A stretch of DNA of 64,000 bases, taken from the NCBI GenBank assembly GCA_902537055.1, contig CACAZW010000003.1, positions 1 to 64,000 on the forward strand, in the 5' to 3' direction. Shown here piece after piece: positions 40,149-50,895 of the stretch (its first letter is position 1; each line of letters opens with the position of its first letter). Source of the DNA: an uncultured Pelagibacteraceae bacterium (lineage in GTDB: Bacteria; Pseudomonadota; Alphaproteobacteria; Pelagibacterales; Pelagibacteraceae). Both the position numbers and the translations under genes were made by a program. Below the pieces are notes generated by a model that saw only the letters and a program-made list of their open reading frames with translations, did not search any database and was not told the origin of the DNA.

Positions 40149-41093
40149 ATGAGTGAAAATCCAACTAAACACACAAAAGTGTTAATAATTGGGTCAGGTC
40201 CCGCTGGATATACAGCAGCAATTTATGCAGCAAGAGCAATGTTAAAACCAATATTAGTTCATGGTATGGAACCTGGTGGCCAATTAACAACAACAACTGA
40301 TGTTGAAAATTTTCCTGGATTTAAAGATGTAATACAAGGGCCATGGCTAATGGATCAAATGAAAGGTCAGGCAGAAGTAGTTGGGACTGAAATGATTCAA
40401 GATCATATTGCATCTGTAGACTTAAAATCTAAGCCGTTTAAAGCTGTTGGAGATAGTGGTCAAATTTATGAGGCAGACTCAATTATTATATCAACAGGAG
40501 CTCAAGCAAGATGGTTAAATATTGATTCAGAACAAAGCTTTAGAGGTTTTGGTGTATCTGCATGTGCAACATGTGATGGATTTTTCTTTAAAGACAAAAC
40601 TGTAGCAGTTGTTGGAGGTGGAAATGCTGCAGTTGAGGAAGCTATGTTTTTAACAAAATTTGCTTCAAAAGTTCAACTTATACACAGAAGAGATAGTTTG
40701 AGAGCAGAAAAATTACTTCAAAAGAAATTAATGGAAAATAAAAAAATTGAAATAATTTGGGACTCTGTTGTTGACGAAGTTATTGGGGATAATGATCCTA
40801 AAAATGTAACTGGATTAAAAATTAAAAATGTTAAAACAAATAAAATAGACGAACTAAAAATTGATGGCTTGTTCATTGCTATAGGGCATGATCCAGCAAC
40901 CTCATTATTTAAAGACCAACTAGAAATGGATAATGAGGGTTATTTAATAACAAAACCAGAGTCTACAGAAACAAATATACCAGGAGTTTTTGCTGCTGGT
41001 GATGTGAAAGATAAAGTATTTAGACAGGCAGTTACAGCAGCTGGTATGGGATGTATGGCAGCATTAGAGGCTGAAAAACATTTATCCGAATAA
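40149..41093 (+). CDS. trxB: Thioredoxin-disulfide reductase
   Basis: An FAD enzyme that passes electrons from NADPH to thioredoxin. The FAD loop IIGSGPAGYTAAIYAARA, the redox motif SACATCDGFF (CATC), the NADP loop VVGGGNAAVEEAMFL and the C-terminal FAD motif GVFAAGDVKDKVFRQAVTAAGMGCMAA are all present. Length of 314 residues is normal. It ends directly against the next gene (stop followed at once by ATG), which suggests an operon. Confidence 0.97.
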   Translation: MSENPTKHTKVLIIGSGPAGYTAAIYAARAMLKPILVHGMEPGGQLTTTTDVENFPGFKDVIQGPWLMDQMKGQAEVVGTEMIQDHIASVDLKSKPFKAVGDSGQIYEADSIIISTGAQARWLNIDSEQSFRGFGVSACATCDGFFFKDKTVAVVGGGNAAVEEAMFLTKFASKVQLIHRRDSLRAEKLLQKKLMENKKIEIIWDSVVDEVIGDNDPKNVTGLKIKNVKTNKIDELKIDGLFIAIGHDPATSLFKDQLEMDNEGYLITKPESTETNIPGVFAAGDVKDKVFRQAVTAAGMGCMAALEAEKHLSE

Positions 41094-42113
41094 ATGAATG
41101 AAACAGTATTGTTAACGGGTATAAGTGGATGGATCGCTAAACACACTGCAATTGAATTATTAAAATCGGGATATAAAGTTTTAGGCACTGTTAGAGATTC
41201 TGGTTTAATAGAGCAAACAAAAAAAACCATAAATGAATATACATCAATTGATAATTTATCATTTGTAAAATTAGATCTTTTAAAAGACGAAGGTTGGGAT
41301 GAGGCATTAAAAGGCTGTAAGTATGTAATGCATGTGGCCTCTCCTTTCCCTTTAAAGACCTCTAGAGATCGTGAAAGTCTTGTTCCAACAGCTAAAGATG
41401 GAACTATAAGAGTTTTAAAAGCTGCTGTTAATGCGGGAGTTGAACGTATTATTAAAACTTCTTCAATTGCAACAATGTTTAGAAAACCTAATAGGACAAA
41501 TCCATATACATTTGGTGAAAATGATTGGAGTGATGCTAATTGGAAGGGTTGTAATGATTACTTTGTTTCAAAAATCAAGGCTGAAAAAGCAGCTTGGGAA
41601 TTTATGGAAAATAAAGGTTTAAAGAATAAGTTGGTATGTATATGTCCTGGAGGTGTCTTTGGAGACGCTTTAGATACTAAAGAAAAAACTTCGATAAGTT
41701 ATGTTAAATTATTTCTAGAAGGTAAATATCCAGGTGCTCCGGATTTTAGTATTTTAGTCTCAGATATGAAAGATGTAGTGAAAGCTCACATTAATTCTTT
41801 AACAAGACCAGATGTTGGTGGGAGACGACTAATAATTGGCTCTGAGGTCAAAAGAATGATAGATTTTTCTAATATTATGGCTGAAGCATTACCTAAATAT
41901 TCAAAAAAACTTCCAAAAAGAGTGTTGCCAAACTTTCTAGTGAGAATAATTAGTCATCTGGATACGAGTGCAAAAATGATGGTTCCAGATTTAGGGATAC
42001 AGATGCAAACTGATGCTTCGTATGCTGAAGATTTATTGGGATTTAAATTTCAGCCGGCTAGAGGATGTATTGAGGATGCAGCAAAATCAGTAGTTAGACT
42101 TGGATTAGTATAA
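41094..42113 (+). CDS. Extended SDR, NAD(P)-dependent epimerase/dihydroflavonol-reductase-like
   Basis: A 339-residue extended short-chain dehydrogenase. The nucleotide-binding loop is TGISGWIAKHTAIEL, followed by VMHVASPFPL, TSSIATMF and the catalytic YFVSKIKAEKAAW (YxxxK). CPGGVFGD and AHINSLTRPDVGGRRLI match the dihydroflavonol-4-reductase-like subgroup. The true substrate cannot be told from sequence. It sits between trxB and two small membrane-protein genes with almost no gaps. Confidence 0.82.
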   Translation: MNETVLLTGISGWIAKHTAIELLKSGYKVLGTVRDSGLIEQTKKTINEYTSIDNLSFVKLDLLKDEGWDEALKGCKYVMHVASPFPLKTSRDRESLVPTAKDGTIRVLKAAVNAGVERIIKTSSIATMFRKPNRTNPYTFGENDWSDANWKGCNDYFVSKIKAEKAAWEFMENKGLKNKLVCICPGGVFGDALDTKEKTSISYVKLFLEGKYPGAPDFSILVSDMKDVVKAHINSLTRPDVGGRRLIIGSEVKRMIDFSNIMAEALPKYSKKLPKRVLPNFLVRIISHLDTSAKMMVPDLGIQMQTDASYAEDLLGFKFQPARGCIEDAAKSVVRLGLV

Positions 42114-42114
42114 T

Positions 42115-42534
42115 ATGACAAAAGGAATAAAGTGGATTATGTTTGCAACTGGCTGGATGTCATTCAGGGCTATTGGGTCAAGTTTAATTTTATTTTGGAC
42201 AATCACAGAAAATGAGAGAGCAGCACCATACGAGTGGATTGTATCTTTGACTGGTGATTTTATAATTGGAACAACTGCTTTATTTTTAGTTTACTTTATT
42301 TATAAAAAACCATCTGCAGTACTTTGGGGTATTTTATTAGCTTGGAACTTTGTTGGTTTATTTGATTTATATGAGGCCATAACAACTAGTATTTTAGTTC
42401 CATATGAACCGATTCCAGAATTAGGTTTAAATGATTTTGGAGTGAAATCTGTGCTTACTCTTAACTCAATTATTCATATATCGGCGATTTATTTGTTATT
42501 TCAGTCTAGAATAAAAAGTTATTTTAACTTATAA
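42115..42534 (+). CDS. Small four-helix membrane protein of unknown function
   Basis: Not recognised. The 139 residues include about four hydrophobic segments (IMFATGWMSFRAIGSSLILFW, IVSLTGDFIIGTTALFLVYFI, AVLWGILLAWNFVGLFDLY, NSIIHISAIYLLFQS). It starts 1 base after the SDR gene stop and is followed 10 bases later by the psiE-like gene, so it is probably part of the same operon. Confidence 0.6.
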   Translation: MTKGIKWIMFATGWMSFRAIGSSLILFWTITENERAAPYEWIVSLTGDFIIGTTALFLVYFIYKKPSAVLWGILLAWNFVGLFDLYEAITTSILVPYEPIPELGLNDFGVKSVLTLNSIIHISAIYLLFQSRIKSYFNL

Positions 42535-42544
42535 GAGATTATTA

Positions 42545-42919
42545 ATGGAAAACATTGTAAAGCAAATACAGCTTGTAGCATTAGTAATCATTTTAGTTAG
42601 TACAGTCATTGCTTTTGGGCAAGAGATGTATCAGATGATACTCGTGCAAAGAGTTACTTTAGCTGATCTGCTTTTACTTTTTTTATACCTTGAAGTGCTT
42701 GCAATGGTTAGAGTATTTTGGGAAAGCCAATCAATTCAAATTACACTGCCGTTATTTATTGCTATAACTGCACTTGCTAGATTTATTATTTTACAAGGAA
42801 AATCTCTAAATCCAGAGATATTACTATATGAAGCAGGTGCGATTGTTTTAATTGCTTTAGCAATTGTAATTTTAAGATTTAGAAATTCTTCACTAATTGG
42901 ACTAAATAAAAAAAAATAG
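42545..42919 (+). CDS. PsiE-family membrane protein
   Basis: PsiE proteins are small inner-membrane proteins named for induction by phosphate starvation in E. coli; their function is unknown. The 124-residue sequence has four hydrophobic helices, with LADLLLLFLYLEVLAMVRVFWES and ITALARFIILQGKSLNPEILLYEAGAIVLIALAIVILR matching the family. No regulatory site that would tie it to phosphate is visible here. It ends 2 bases before the convergent aminotransferase gene. Confidence 0.72.
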   Translation: MENIVKQIQLVALVIILVSTVIAFGQEMYQMILVQRVTLADLLLLFLYLEVLAMVRVFWESQSIQITLPLFIAITALARFIILQGKSLNPEILLYEAGAIVLIALAIVILRFRNSSLIGLNKKK

Positions 42920-42921
42920 GT

Positions 42922-44109
42922 TTATCCTAAATCCTCACAAAACTTTTTAATTCTAGACATTGCTATTTTAAGTTTTGCCATTGAAGTCGCATATGAAATT
43001 CTAAAATATCCATCTAAACCAAATGCTGAGCCCTGAACAGCTGCAACATTTTGTTTTTCTAGTAGCTTTTGGACAAAATCAGTATCTTTTTTAAGTTTAG
43101 TTCTTTTATTTAGAAGTTTTTTACAATTCGGAAATACATAAAATGCACCATTAGGTTTTAAACAGCTAATGCCATCAATATTATTTAAACTTTTGACAAC
43201 AAAATCTCTTCTTTCTTTAAATGATTTTGCTCTTTTCTTAATAAAGTCTTGTTTTCCATTTAAAGCTTCTACAGCTGCTGCTTGACTAATTGATGATGGA
43301 TTCGAAGTAGACTGAGACTGAATTTTTCTAATTGCAGAAATTATTTCTTTTGGTCCAGCTGCATAACCAATTCTCCAACCAGTCATTGCATAAGATTTGC
43401 TCACTCCATTCATTGTTAATGTTCGAGATTTTAATTTTGAAATTTGAGCAATAGTAAAAAATTTAAAATTATCATACTTAACATGCTCATAAATATCATC
43501 GCTCAAAATGTGAACTTTTTTGTTTTTTATTAAAACCTTTGCTAATTTTTGAATTTCTGATTTGCTGTATCCAGATCCAGTAGGATTAGATGGTGAGTTA
43601 AGGATTATCCATTTCGTTCTTTTTGTAATTGCAGCTTTTAATTTTGCAGGTGTAATTTTAAATCCGTCTTTTTCATCACATTTTACTATTTTTGGTTTTC
43701 CTCCTGCTAGGAGAACCATATCTGGATATGAAACCCAGAATGGCGCAGGAATAATAACTTCATCTCCTTTATTTAAAGTTGCCATAAAAGTGTTATAGAG
43801 AACTTGTTTCCCTCCAGTTCCAACTGTGATTTCGTCTAATTTATAATTTAGTTTATTTTCTCTTTTAAATTTTTTTAAAATTGCTTTTTTTAATGCTGGA
43901 GTTCCATCAACTGCAGTATACTTTGTATCTCCATCTCTTATTGCTTTAATGGCTGCATTTTTAACATTGATAGGAGTATCAAAATCTGGTTCCCCTGCCC
44001 CAAGTCCAACTACGTCTTTTCCTGCAGCTCTTAATTCTCTTGCCTTTTGAGTAACTGCAATAGTTGGAGATGGTTTAATTCTTTTTAAATTATTAGATAT
44101 TATGCTCAT
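42922..44109 (-). CDS. aspC: Aspartate aminotransferase-type class I PLP enzyme
   Basis: Transfers amino groups between aspartate/glutamate and 2-oxo acids. Class I fold-type motifs: AGEPDFDTP, TGGKQVLYNTFMATL, LNSPSNPTGSGYS (PLP-binding Asn), the Schiff-base lysine in TMNGVSKSYAMTGWRIGYAAG, and FRISYATSM with the substrate-binding Arg. It has the subgroup Ib layout common in alphaproteobacteria (395 residues). Whether it also uses prephenate cannot be decided by eye. Confidence 0.92.
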   Translation of the reverse strand: MSIISNNLKRIKPSPTIAVTQKARELRAAGKDVVGLGAGEPDFDTPINVKNAAIKAIRDGDTKYTAVDGTPALKKAILKKFKRENKLNYKLDEITVGTGGKQVLYNTFMATLNKGDEVIIPAPFWVSYPDMVLLAGGKPKIVKCDEKDGFKITPAKLKAAITKRTKWIILNSPSNPTGSGYSKSEIQKLAKVLIKNKKVHILSDDIYEHVKYDNFKFFTIAQISKLKSRTLTMNGVSKSYAMTGWRIGYAAGPKEIISAIRKIQSQSTSNPSSISQAAAVEALNGKQDFIKKRAKSFKERRDFVVKSLNNIDGISCLKPNGAFYVFPNCKKLLNKRTKLKKDTDFVQKLLEKQNVAAVQGSAFGLDGYFRISYATSMAKLKIAMSRIKKFCEDLG

Positions 44110-44145
44110 TGAATTATGAAATTATTTAATTACGTTGTTTAATAT

Positions 44146-46320
44146 ATGGAGAATACATATCAAGACCTAATTACAGACATTCAGAGTAAAAACCCAAAAA
44201 TCGGTGGAAAACTCGAAGGTGGAAAAAAATTCAAAATAAAGTCAGATTTTACCCCGGCTGGTGACCAGCCAGATGCAATTAAAAGGCTTGTCCAAGGAGC
44301 TAAAAAAAATGAGTTTAATCAAGTATTATTAGGAGTAACTGGATCTGGAAAAACTTTTACAATGGCAAAAGTTATAGAAGCTACGAACAGACCAGCGTTA
44401 ATATTGGCACCAAATAAAACTTTGGCAGCTCAACTTTACGGTGAGATGAAAACTTTTTTTCCAGATAATGCTGTTGAGTATTTTGTATCTTACTATGATT
44501 ATTACACTCCAGAAGCTTATGTGCCAAGATCAGACACGTACATAGAGAAAGAAGCATCTATTAACGAACAGATTGATAGAATGAGACACTCAGCAACAAG
44601 ATCTCTTCTTGAAAGAGACGATGTTTTAATTGTTGCAAGTGTTTCCTGTATTTATGGTTTGGGATCAGTTGAAGCTTACAGCAAAATGACTTTAACTCTT
44701 CAGAAAAACTATGAATATAATAGAGAACAAATAATAAAATCTCTTGTTGCTCTTCAGTATAAGAGAAATGATCAAAATTTTTTTAGAGGAACATTTAGAG
44801 CAAGAGGAGAATATTTAGAAATATTTCCATCTCATCTAGAGGATAGAGCATGGAGACTAAGTTTATTTGGTGATAAACTAGAGAAGATTGAAGAATTTGA
44901 TCCTTTGACAGGAGACCAGGTTAGAGATCTTAGTCTAGTAAAAGTTTATGCAAACTCTCATTACATCACTCCTAAACCGACTGTAGAGCAAGCAATTATA
45001 AAAATAAGAAGAGAATTAGAAGAGACTTTAAAAAAACATAAAGCAGAAAATAAATTATTAGAAGCGCAACGATTAGAGGAGAGAACTAAATTTGATTTAG
45101 AAATGATTGAGGCAACTGGATCTTGTGCGGGAATTGAAAATTATTCAAGATTTTTATCTGGTAGAAAACCAGGAGAGCCACCACCTACTCTTTTTGAATA
45201 TTTTCCTGATAACACATTAGTTTTTGTAGATGAATCGCATGTTACAGTTCCCCAACTTAATGGGATGTTTAAGGGAGATAGATCTCGAAAAAGCACATTG
45301 GCTGAGTACGGTTTTAGGTTGCCATCTTGCATGGATAACAGACCTTTAAAATTTGAAGAGTGGGATTTGATGAGAACACAAACTGTATTTGTTTCAGCAA
45401 CTCCTGGCCCGTGGGAATTGGAACAGACTAAAGGTAAGTTTATTGATCAAGTCATAAGACCTACAGGCTTAATTGATCCACAAGTTGAGATTAGACCAGC
45501 TAAAAATCAAGTAGATGACCTTATGCATGAATGTAAAAAAGTAGTTGAAAATAATTATAGAGTTTTGGTTACAACACTTACAAAAAAAATGGCAGAGGAT
45601 TTAACCGAGTATCTTCATGAAAATGGGATAAAAGTAAGATACCTTCATTCTGATATAGATACACTTGAGAGAATAGAGATTATGAGAGATCTTAGAATGG
45701 GTGTATTTGATGTTCTAGTTGGAATAAATTTATTAAGAGAAGGTTTAGATATTCCAGAATGTGCATTAGTTGGAATACTAGACGCTGATAAGGAAGGATT
45801 TTTGCGATCAGAAACTTCACTAATTCAAACAATAGGAAGAGCTGCAAGAAACGTGGATGGAAAAGTTATTCTTTATGCCGATAAGGAAACAAAAAGTATA
45901 AAGAAAGCAATTAAAGAAACTGAGAGAAGAAGAAAGATTCAATTAGAGTACAATAAGAAAAATAAAATCGACGCGAAATCTGTAAAAAAAGAAATAAGTG
46001 ATATTTTAGAAAGTGTTTACGAGAAAGATTACGTCAAAATAAGTGAGGGTTCCAATATTGGTGGTAACCTTAAAAAACATTTAAAAGGATTAGACAAAAA
46101 GATGAAAGAAGCCGCATCTAATTTGGAATTTGAAGAAGCCGCTAAAATTAGAGATGAGATGAGAAAACTTCAAAGTACTGAATTAGAAATTACTTTAAAC
46201 CCCAAAATTAGACAGTACGATGTTAAAAATAAAATTTATCCTAAAGGTAGATCAACACTAGGTATGCCTGGCACAAGGGTCACAAAAAAAAGAGATAAAA
46301 AATGGAAGCACGGAAGATAA
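44146..46320 (+). CDS. uvrB: Excinuclease ABC subunit UvrB
   Basis: The damage-verifying subunit of nucleotide excision repair. Walker [17 protein letters not shown], the beta-hairpin [34 protein letters not shown], helicase motifs [12 protein letters not shown] and [22 protein letters not shown], and a C-terminal UVR motif [17 protein letters not shown] are all seen. Length of 724 residues is normal. uvrC lies about 2 kb downstream on the same strand. It overlaps the next gene by 19 bases. Confidence 0.98.
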   Translation: MENTYQDLITDIQSKNPKIGGKLEGGKKFKIKSDFTPAGDQPDAIKRLVQGAKKNEFNQVLLGVTGSGKTFTMAKVIEATNRPALILAPNKTLAAQLYGEMKTFFPDNAVEYFVSYYDYYTPEAYVPRSDTYIEKEASINEQIDRMRHSATRSLLERDDVLIVASVSCIYGLGSVEAYSKMTLTLQKNYEYNREQIIKSLVALQYKRNDQNFFRGTFRARGEYLEIFPSHLEDRAWRLSLFGDKLEKIEEFDPLTGDQVRDLSLVKVYANSHYITPKPTVEQAIIKIRRELEETLKKHKAENKLLEAQRLEERTKFDLEMIEATGSCAGIENYSRFLSGRKPGEPPPTLFEYFPDNTLVFVDESHVTVPQLNGMFKGDRSRKSTLAEYGFRLPSCMDNRPLKFEEWDLMRTQTVFVSATPGPWELEQTKGKFIDQVIRPTGLIDPQVEIRPAKNQVDDLMHECKKVVENNYRVLVTTLTKKMAEDLTEYLHENGIKVRYLHSDIDTLERIEIMRDLRMGVFDVLVGINLLREGLDIPECALVGILDADKEGFLRSETSLIQTIGRAARNVDGKVILYADKETKSIKKAIKETERRRKIQLEYNKKNKIDAKSVKKEISDILESVYEKDYVKISEGSNIGGNLKKHLKGLDKKMKEAASNLEFEEAAKIRDEMRKLQSTELEITLNPKIRQYDVKNKIYPKGRSTLGMPGTRVTKKRDKKWKHGR

Positions 46321-47057
46321 TAATTACTGGAGCAGCAACTCGAATGGGGGCTGCGATAGCTAAAAAATTATCTGGGCCTAATATTGAAATTGTTATCCAT
46401 TATAACAAATCAAAGTCCAAAGCAGAAAGTCTTAAAAAAGATTTAAATAAAAGTGGTACAAAAATTTATTTGGTAAAAGCAGATTTAACTAAAGAAGAAG
46501 AAATAGAAAGAATGCTTAAATTTTCAAAATCAAAATTGAAGTATTTTGATTGTTTAATTAATAATGCTTCATTATTTGAGAACGATAAACTTAAAAATTT
46601 CACAACAAAAAGTTGGGAAAGCCATTTAAAAGCTAATTTAAAAGCGCCAGCTTTATTATCAAAGGGTTTTGCTAAAAATGCTAGAGGCAAAAACAATAAT
46701 ATTATTAATATAATTGATCAAAGAGTATTCAAGTTAACTCCATATTTTTTTTCATATACATTAAGTAAAACTGGTCTTTATACTTTAACCAAAACTAGCG
46801 CCATGAGTCTTGCCCCAAATATTAGAGTGAATGGAATTGCTCCAGGTCCAACTATTAAAAATAAAAGACAGTCTGACAAGCATTTTAAAAAACAATACAT
46901 GGCAACACCTCTTAAAAGACAGACAAATGTAGAAGAAATCTGCAATGCTGTTGACTTTTTTATTAAAAATAGATCTATTACCGGTCAAGTTTTAGCAATT
47001 GATAGTGGCCAAAACTTAAACTGGCAAACTCCAGACATAATGGGTGGTAAGGAATGA
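46302..47057 (+). CDS. folM: SDR with pteridine-reductase motif (FolM-like dihydromonapterin/dihydrofolate reductase)
   Basis: A 251-residue classical SDR. The N-terminal loop is TGAATRMG (residues 9-16), matching the TGxxxRxG motif that sets pteridine reductases/FolM apart from the usual TGxxxGxG SDRs. Also NNASLFEND, the catalytic [11 protein letters not shown] (YxxxK) and VNGIAPGPT. The family reduces dihydropterins or dihydrofolate with NADPH. folB lies two genes downstream, which supports a folate/pterin role. The next gene starts 4 bases before its stop. A general SDR is the alternative. Confidence 0.72.
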   Translation: MEARKIIITGAATRMGAAIAKKLSGPNIEIVIHYNKSKSKAESLKKDLNKSGTKIYLVKADLTKEEEIERMLKFSKSKLKYFDCLINNASLFENDKLKNFTTKSWESHLKANLKAPALLSKGFAKNARGKNNNIINIIDQRVFKLTPYFFSYTLSKTGLYTLTKTSAMSLAPNIRVNGIAPGPTIKNKRQSDKHFKKQYMATPLKRQTNVEEICNAVDFFIKNRSITGQVLAIDSGQNLNWQTPDIMGGKE

Positions 47058-48064
47058 AAAAATTAATACTTACAATTTCAATATTTTTTACATTAATTTC
47101 TTTAGCAGAAGCTAGAGAATGTAAATCTGGAGATATCAAGGGAGACGCATTTATTTATAGTGATGGAAAAAAAGTAACTGTAATAAAAGGAACTGATATT
47201 CCAAATCCAGAAAATAAAATCATAATGATCTATAATACAGGAGGATGGACAGTCAAAAAGAAATGGGGAGAATGTAAAGATTTTCTTCCAAAACAATTAG
47301 GTCAAATATCTGGAACTAAAATTAAAGGTAAAGAACTGGTTTTAATGCTTAATAGAAGGTTACATAAAGCAGGTGGAGATGATGGATATGGTTGTGCATG
47401 GAAATTCAAAGGTGCATTTCACAAACCTTGGTATGATTGTATTTTAGAAAATTGGGGAATAAGTAAAAGAGTCGATGTAAATAAAGAAATAATTGATGAA
47501 TTAGTTTCAAAAGGAACTCCAAGAAATCAAATATTTATGTCTGGATTGTCTTGCGGAGGTATTGATACACTTAGACACAAAGGTCTTTATCCAGAAGACT
47601 TTAATGCAACTATTTCCTTCATGCCTAATTGTTGGGATAGAAATCCAAACACTCCAATTAGAAAAATGCAAATTGACGAACTGAAAAGTTTTAAAAGAAT
47701 AGATGCTCTAGTTTTTCATAGCCCCGTAGATGGTGAGGGAGATTGGCGTAGCAATAGTGTCTGGATGAAAAAAGATTTAGGAAATATCCCGGGTATAAAA
47801 TGGATTGATACACCTGGTCACACAAATAGAAAAATTTTTGTCAATGGAAAAGATTGTAAAGTTAGAGAGAAAATGAAAGGTGGATGGGAAGAAGCTTGGC
47901 CAGAAGGTAAAGAAAAACTAACAAGTGAAAAAAAATTTGTAGTTCTTGATAAGAAATTACAGAAAGAAATGAAAAAGAGTGCTGCAGGCCATCAACTTGT
48001 TAAATATAGCTGTTTTAGTTATTACCATCCAGAAATTATTAAATTTATAGAATCTAGAATGTAA
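47054..48064 (+). CDS. Secreted alpha/beta-hydrolase-like protein of unknown substrate
   Basis: A signal peptide (LILTISIFFTLISLAEA) is followed by about 315 residues. A nucleophile-elbow pattern GLSCGG (GxSxG, Ser166) occurs after a strand (IFMSGLSCGGID), and late in the protein GHQLVKYSCFSYYHPEIIKFI could supply the His. Eight or so cysteines (ECKSG, ECKDF, GCAW, YDCILENW, SCGG, PNCW, DCK, YSCF) hint at disulfides in the periplasm. I do not recognise a named family. It lies between folM-like and folB genes with almost no gaps, yet nothing in it suggests folate metabolism. Confidence 0.6.
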   Translation: MKKLILTISIFFTLISLAEARECKSGDIKGDAFIYSDGKKVTVIKGTDIPNPENKIIMIYNTGGWTVKKKWGECKDFLPKQLGQISGTKIKGKELVLMLNRRLHKAGGDDGYGCAWKFKGAFHKPWYDCILENWGISKRVDVNKEIIDELVSKGTPRNQIFMSGLSCGGIDTLRHKGLYPEDFNATISFMPNCWDRNPNTPIRKMQIDELKSFKRIDALVFHSPVDGEGDWRSNSVWMKKDLGNIPGIKWIDTPGHTNRKIFVNGKDCKVREKMKGGWEEAWPEGKEKLTSEKKFVVLDKKLQKEMKKSAAGHQLVKYSCFSYYHPEIIKFIESRM

Positions 48065-48066
48065 AT

Positions 48067-48492
48067 ATGAAAAAAAATAATCTCAAAGTTGTAAAAATAG
48101 ATAAAAATAAAAGTTTATTTAACTATGAAAAGAAGGTCTTAATAAAAGAATTAGTGTTAGATTTAAAACTTGGTTATTTTGATTTTGAAAAAGAAAATCC
48201 TCAAAAAGTAAAATTTAATTTAGAAGTAAATTATCAAGATAAACAGCCATCGAATGATAAAGATATTAAATCGATAGTTAACTATGCTAAAATAGTAAAA
48301 TTAATAAAAAAACTAGTAAAAAACAAACATTACAATTTTCTTGAAACATTAGCAGAAGATGTTTTTGATGAACTATTCAAAGATAAAAGAATAGATAAAA
48401 TTTCTCTTCAAATCGAAAAATTAGAAATAATGAAGGATTGCAGCTCAGTTGGGATCCAAATTTCTAAAAAAAGAAGTCATGATCAGCTCTGA
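48067..48492 (+). CDS. folB: Dihydroneopterin aldolase FolB
   Basis: Splits 7,8-dihydroneopterin in folate synthesis. The short T-fold protein (141 residues) shows [69 protein letters not shown] (with the catalytic Glu and helix typical of FolB) and [21 protein letters not shown]. An N-terminal extension of about 20 residues precedes the fold. It overlaps uvrC by 14 bases. Confidence 0.88.
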   Translation: MKKNNLKVVKIDKNKSLFNYEKKVLIKELVLDLKLGYFDFEKENPQKVKFNLEVNYQDKQPSNDKDIKSIVNYAKIVKLIKKLVKNKHYNFLETLAEDVFDELFKDKRIDKISLQIEKLEIMKDCSSVGIQISKKRSHDQL

Positions 48493-50314
48493 TATAGGTA
48501 AAGAAGTAATTAAAAAAGAATTGCCCTTGGTTCCTAAGTTACCAGGTGTTTATAGGATGCTAAATTCAAAAGGAGAAATTCTTTATGTAGGTAAAGCAAA
48601 AAACCTTCCAAACAGACTTAAAAGTTATGTATCAGAGAAAAGTCATATCATTAGGACTGAGAGAATGCTCTCTCAAACAAAAAGACTTGAAATTACAACT
48701 ACTTCAAATGAAAGTGAGGCTTTACTTTTAGAGGCAAATTTAATTAAAAAGTTTAAACCAAAATTTAATATTTTACTAAGAGATGACAAATCCTTTCCTT
48801 TTATTTTTATAGGCGACAAAGATAAATGGCCACAAATCAAAAGGCACAGAGGGAAAAAAGGCAAAGAAGGATTTTATTTTGGACCATTTGCATCAGCTGG
48901 ATCTGCAAATTGGACTATAAAAATGATCCAAAAAATATTTCATCTCAGAATTTGTGATGATACCGTTTTCAAAAATAGAGAAAGACCCTGCATACTTTAT
49001 CAAATTAAAAGGTGCTCAGGACCTTGTGTTGGTTACGTAACTGAGAGTGATTATAAACAAACTGTTGATGATGCAATTGAGTTTGTGTCAGGCAAATCTA
49101 GAAAAATTCAGAAAAGCTTATCTAATCAAATGGAAAAGGCTAGTGAGGATTTAGACTTTGAAAAAGCAGCAATATTAAGGGATCGAATTAAATCATTAAA
49201 CATCATCCAATCTTCTCAAAGAATTAATGAAGCAAATTTAGTCGAAGCAGATGTTATCGCGGGGTATAAAGAGTCTGGAAAAACTTGTATTCAAGTTTTT
49301 TTTTATAGGTCAAAACAAAATTGGGGTAATCAAGCTTTTTTTCCAAAGCATGATCCAGAAGAAAATCTAAGTGATATCATTAATTCTTTTGTCTCTCAAT
49401 TTTATGAAAATAAAAGTGTGCCATCTTCAATAATTTTATCAAATGAAATTAAAGAGAAAGAATTAATTGAAAAAACACTTACACAAAAAGAAAGTAAACA
49501 AATCACAATTACTGTTGCAAAAAAAGGGACGAAACTTAAAGTTATAAATCAAGCAATAAATAATGCAAAAGATAGTTTAAATAGAAAACTTTACGAAAGT
49601 CAGAATAATAGAGATCTTTTCGATGCAGTATCAAAAAAATTTAATCTTGAAACTAATATTAATTTAGTTGAGGTTTATGATAATAGCCATATTCAAGGCA
49701 CGAATAGTGTGGGCGCTTTAATTACTTATGGAGATGAAGGGTTCGTTAAAAAAAGGTATAGAAAATTTAATATAAAAATTCAAAAAAATACTCAAGATGA
49801 TTATGGAATGATGAAAGAAGTTCTTAACAGAAGATTTAAAAGAGCAGTTCAAGAGAAAGATAACTATCTAACTTTTCCTGATTTAGTCTTAATTGACGGA
49901 GGGAAAGGTCAATATTCAGTGGCAAGAGAAGCGATGAATGAGCTTGGTTTACATGAAATTCCGATTGTAGCAATAGCCAAGGGTAAAATGAGAAACAGTG
50001 GAAATGAAACATTTTTTCATAATGGAAAAGAGTTCAAATTCGAGAAAAATGATCCAACATTATTCTTTTTACAAAGATTAAGAGATGAGTCTCATCGATT
50101 TGCTATAAGTGCTCATAGAGCAAAAAGAAAAAAGGGCATAAGCAAATCATTATTAGATCAAATTGATGGTATTGGATCTATCAGAAAAAGGGCATTATTA
50201 AATCATTTTGGTTCAGCTAGAGCAGTGGAATCAGCTAGTTTAGATGAAATAAAATCAGTTGATGGAGTTGAGGAAAAAGTTGCAAAAAAAATATATAACT
50301 TCTTTCACGAATGA
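48479..50314 (+). CDS. uvrC: Excinuclease ABC subunit UvrC
   Basis: The dual-incision nuclease of nucleotide excision repair. It has an N-terminal GIY-YIG domain ([31 protein letters not shown]), a UVR motif ([16 protein letters not shown]), the RNase H-like nuclease domain ([32 protein letters not shown]) and C-terminal HhH repeats ([33 protein letters not shown]). The track start (TTG 48449) gives an odd prefix, so I chose ATG 48479. It overlaps folB upstream and pgsA by 4 bases downstream. Confidence 0.96.
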   Translation: MISSDIGKEVIKKELPLVPKLPGVYRMLNSKGEILYVGKAKNLPNRLKSYVSEKSHIIRTERMLSQTKRLEITTTSNESEALLLEANLIKKFKPKFNILLRDDKSFPFIFIGDKDKWPQIKRHRGKKGKEGFYFGPFASAGSANWTIKMIQKIFHLRICDDTVFKNRERPCILYQIKRCSGPCVGYVTESDYKQTVDDAIEFVSGKSRKIQKSLSNQMEKASEDLDFEKAAILRDRIKSLNIIQSSQRINEANLVEADVIAGYKESGKTCIQVFFYRSKQNWGNQAFFPKHDPEENLSDIINSFVSQFYENKSVPSSIILSNEIKEKELIEKTLTQKESKQITITVAKKGTKLKVINQAINNAKDSLNRKLYESQNNRDLFDAVSKKFNLETNINLVEVYDNSHIQGTNSVGALITYGDEGFVKKRYRKFNIKIQKNTQDDYGMMKEVLNRRFKRAVQEKDNYLTFPDLVLIDGGKGQYSVAREAMNELGLHEIPIVAIAKGKMRNSGNETFFHNGKEFKFEKNDPTLFFLQRLRDESHRFAISAHRAKRKKGISKSLLDQIDGIGSIRKRALLNHFGSARAVESASLDEIKSVDGVEEKVAKKIYNFFHE

Positions 50315-50895
50315 AATTTAAAATACCTAATTATTTAACAATTGGACGTATAATAATTGTTCCGATATTTGTTTTTACATTCTATCTTCCAGGATTTTAT
50401 GGAGATGTAATACCGTTTGCTCTTTTTTTAATTGCCTCATTTACAGATTTTTTAGATGGCCTTTTGGCAAGGATGTTTAAAGAAGAGTCTAAACTTGGAG
50501 AACTTTTAGATCCAATAGCTGATAAAATTATTGTTGCAACTGCATTGATTTTATTAGTTATGGATCAAACAATAAAAAATTACGAAGTTATTGCAGCCAT
50601 TATAATTCTTACAAGGGAAATACTAATTTCAGGTTTAAGAGAATTTCTAGCGAAAGGAAAAATAAAGCTTCCGGTTTCTAATTTAGCAAAACTTAAAACA
50701 TTCTTGCAGATGTTTTCGATAGCAATACTTTTAACCGGAGAAACAGGAAATAAATTAATAAATTTTCAAGATTATAATGCTCAAACAATTGGCATTATTA
50801 TTTTATGGCTATCTGCGTTTTTAACACTTTATACTGGATATGATTATCTTAGAAAAGGAATAGACCATGCAATATCTGAAGATAATAAGGATTAA
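50311..50895 (+). CDS. pgsA: CDP-diacylglycerol--glycerol-3-phosphate 3-phosphatidyltransferase
   Basis: Makes phosphatidylglycerol phosphate, the step leading to phosphatidylglycerol and cardiolipin. The CDP-alcohol phosphotransferase signature DG-AR-G-D-D is present as [27 protein letters not shown]. Several membrane helices surround it. Length of 194 residues is normal. It follows uvrC with an ATGA overlap, a common uvrC-pgsA pairing in proteobacteria, and its stop overlaps that of the convergent ilvE. Confidence 0.95.
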   Translation: MKFKIPNYLTIGRIIIVPIFVFTFYLPGFYGDVIPFALFLIASFTDFLDGLLARMFKEESKLGELLDPIADKIIVATALILLVMDQTIKNYEVIAAIIILTREILISGLREFLAKGKIKLPVSNLAKLKTFLQMFSIAILLTGETGNKLINFQDYNAQTIGIIILWLSAFLTLYTGYDYLRKGIDHAISEDNKD

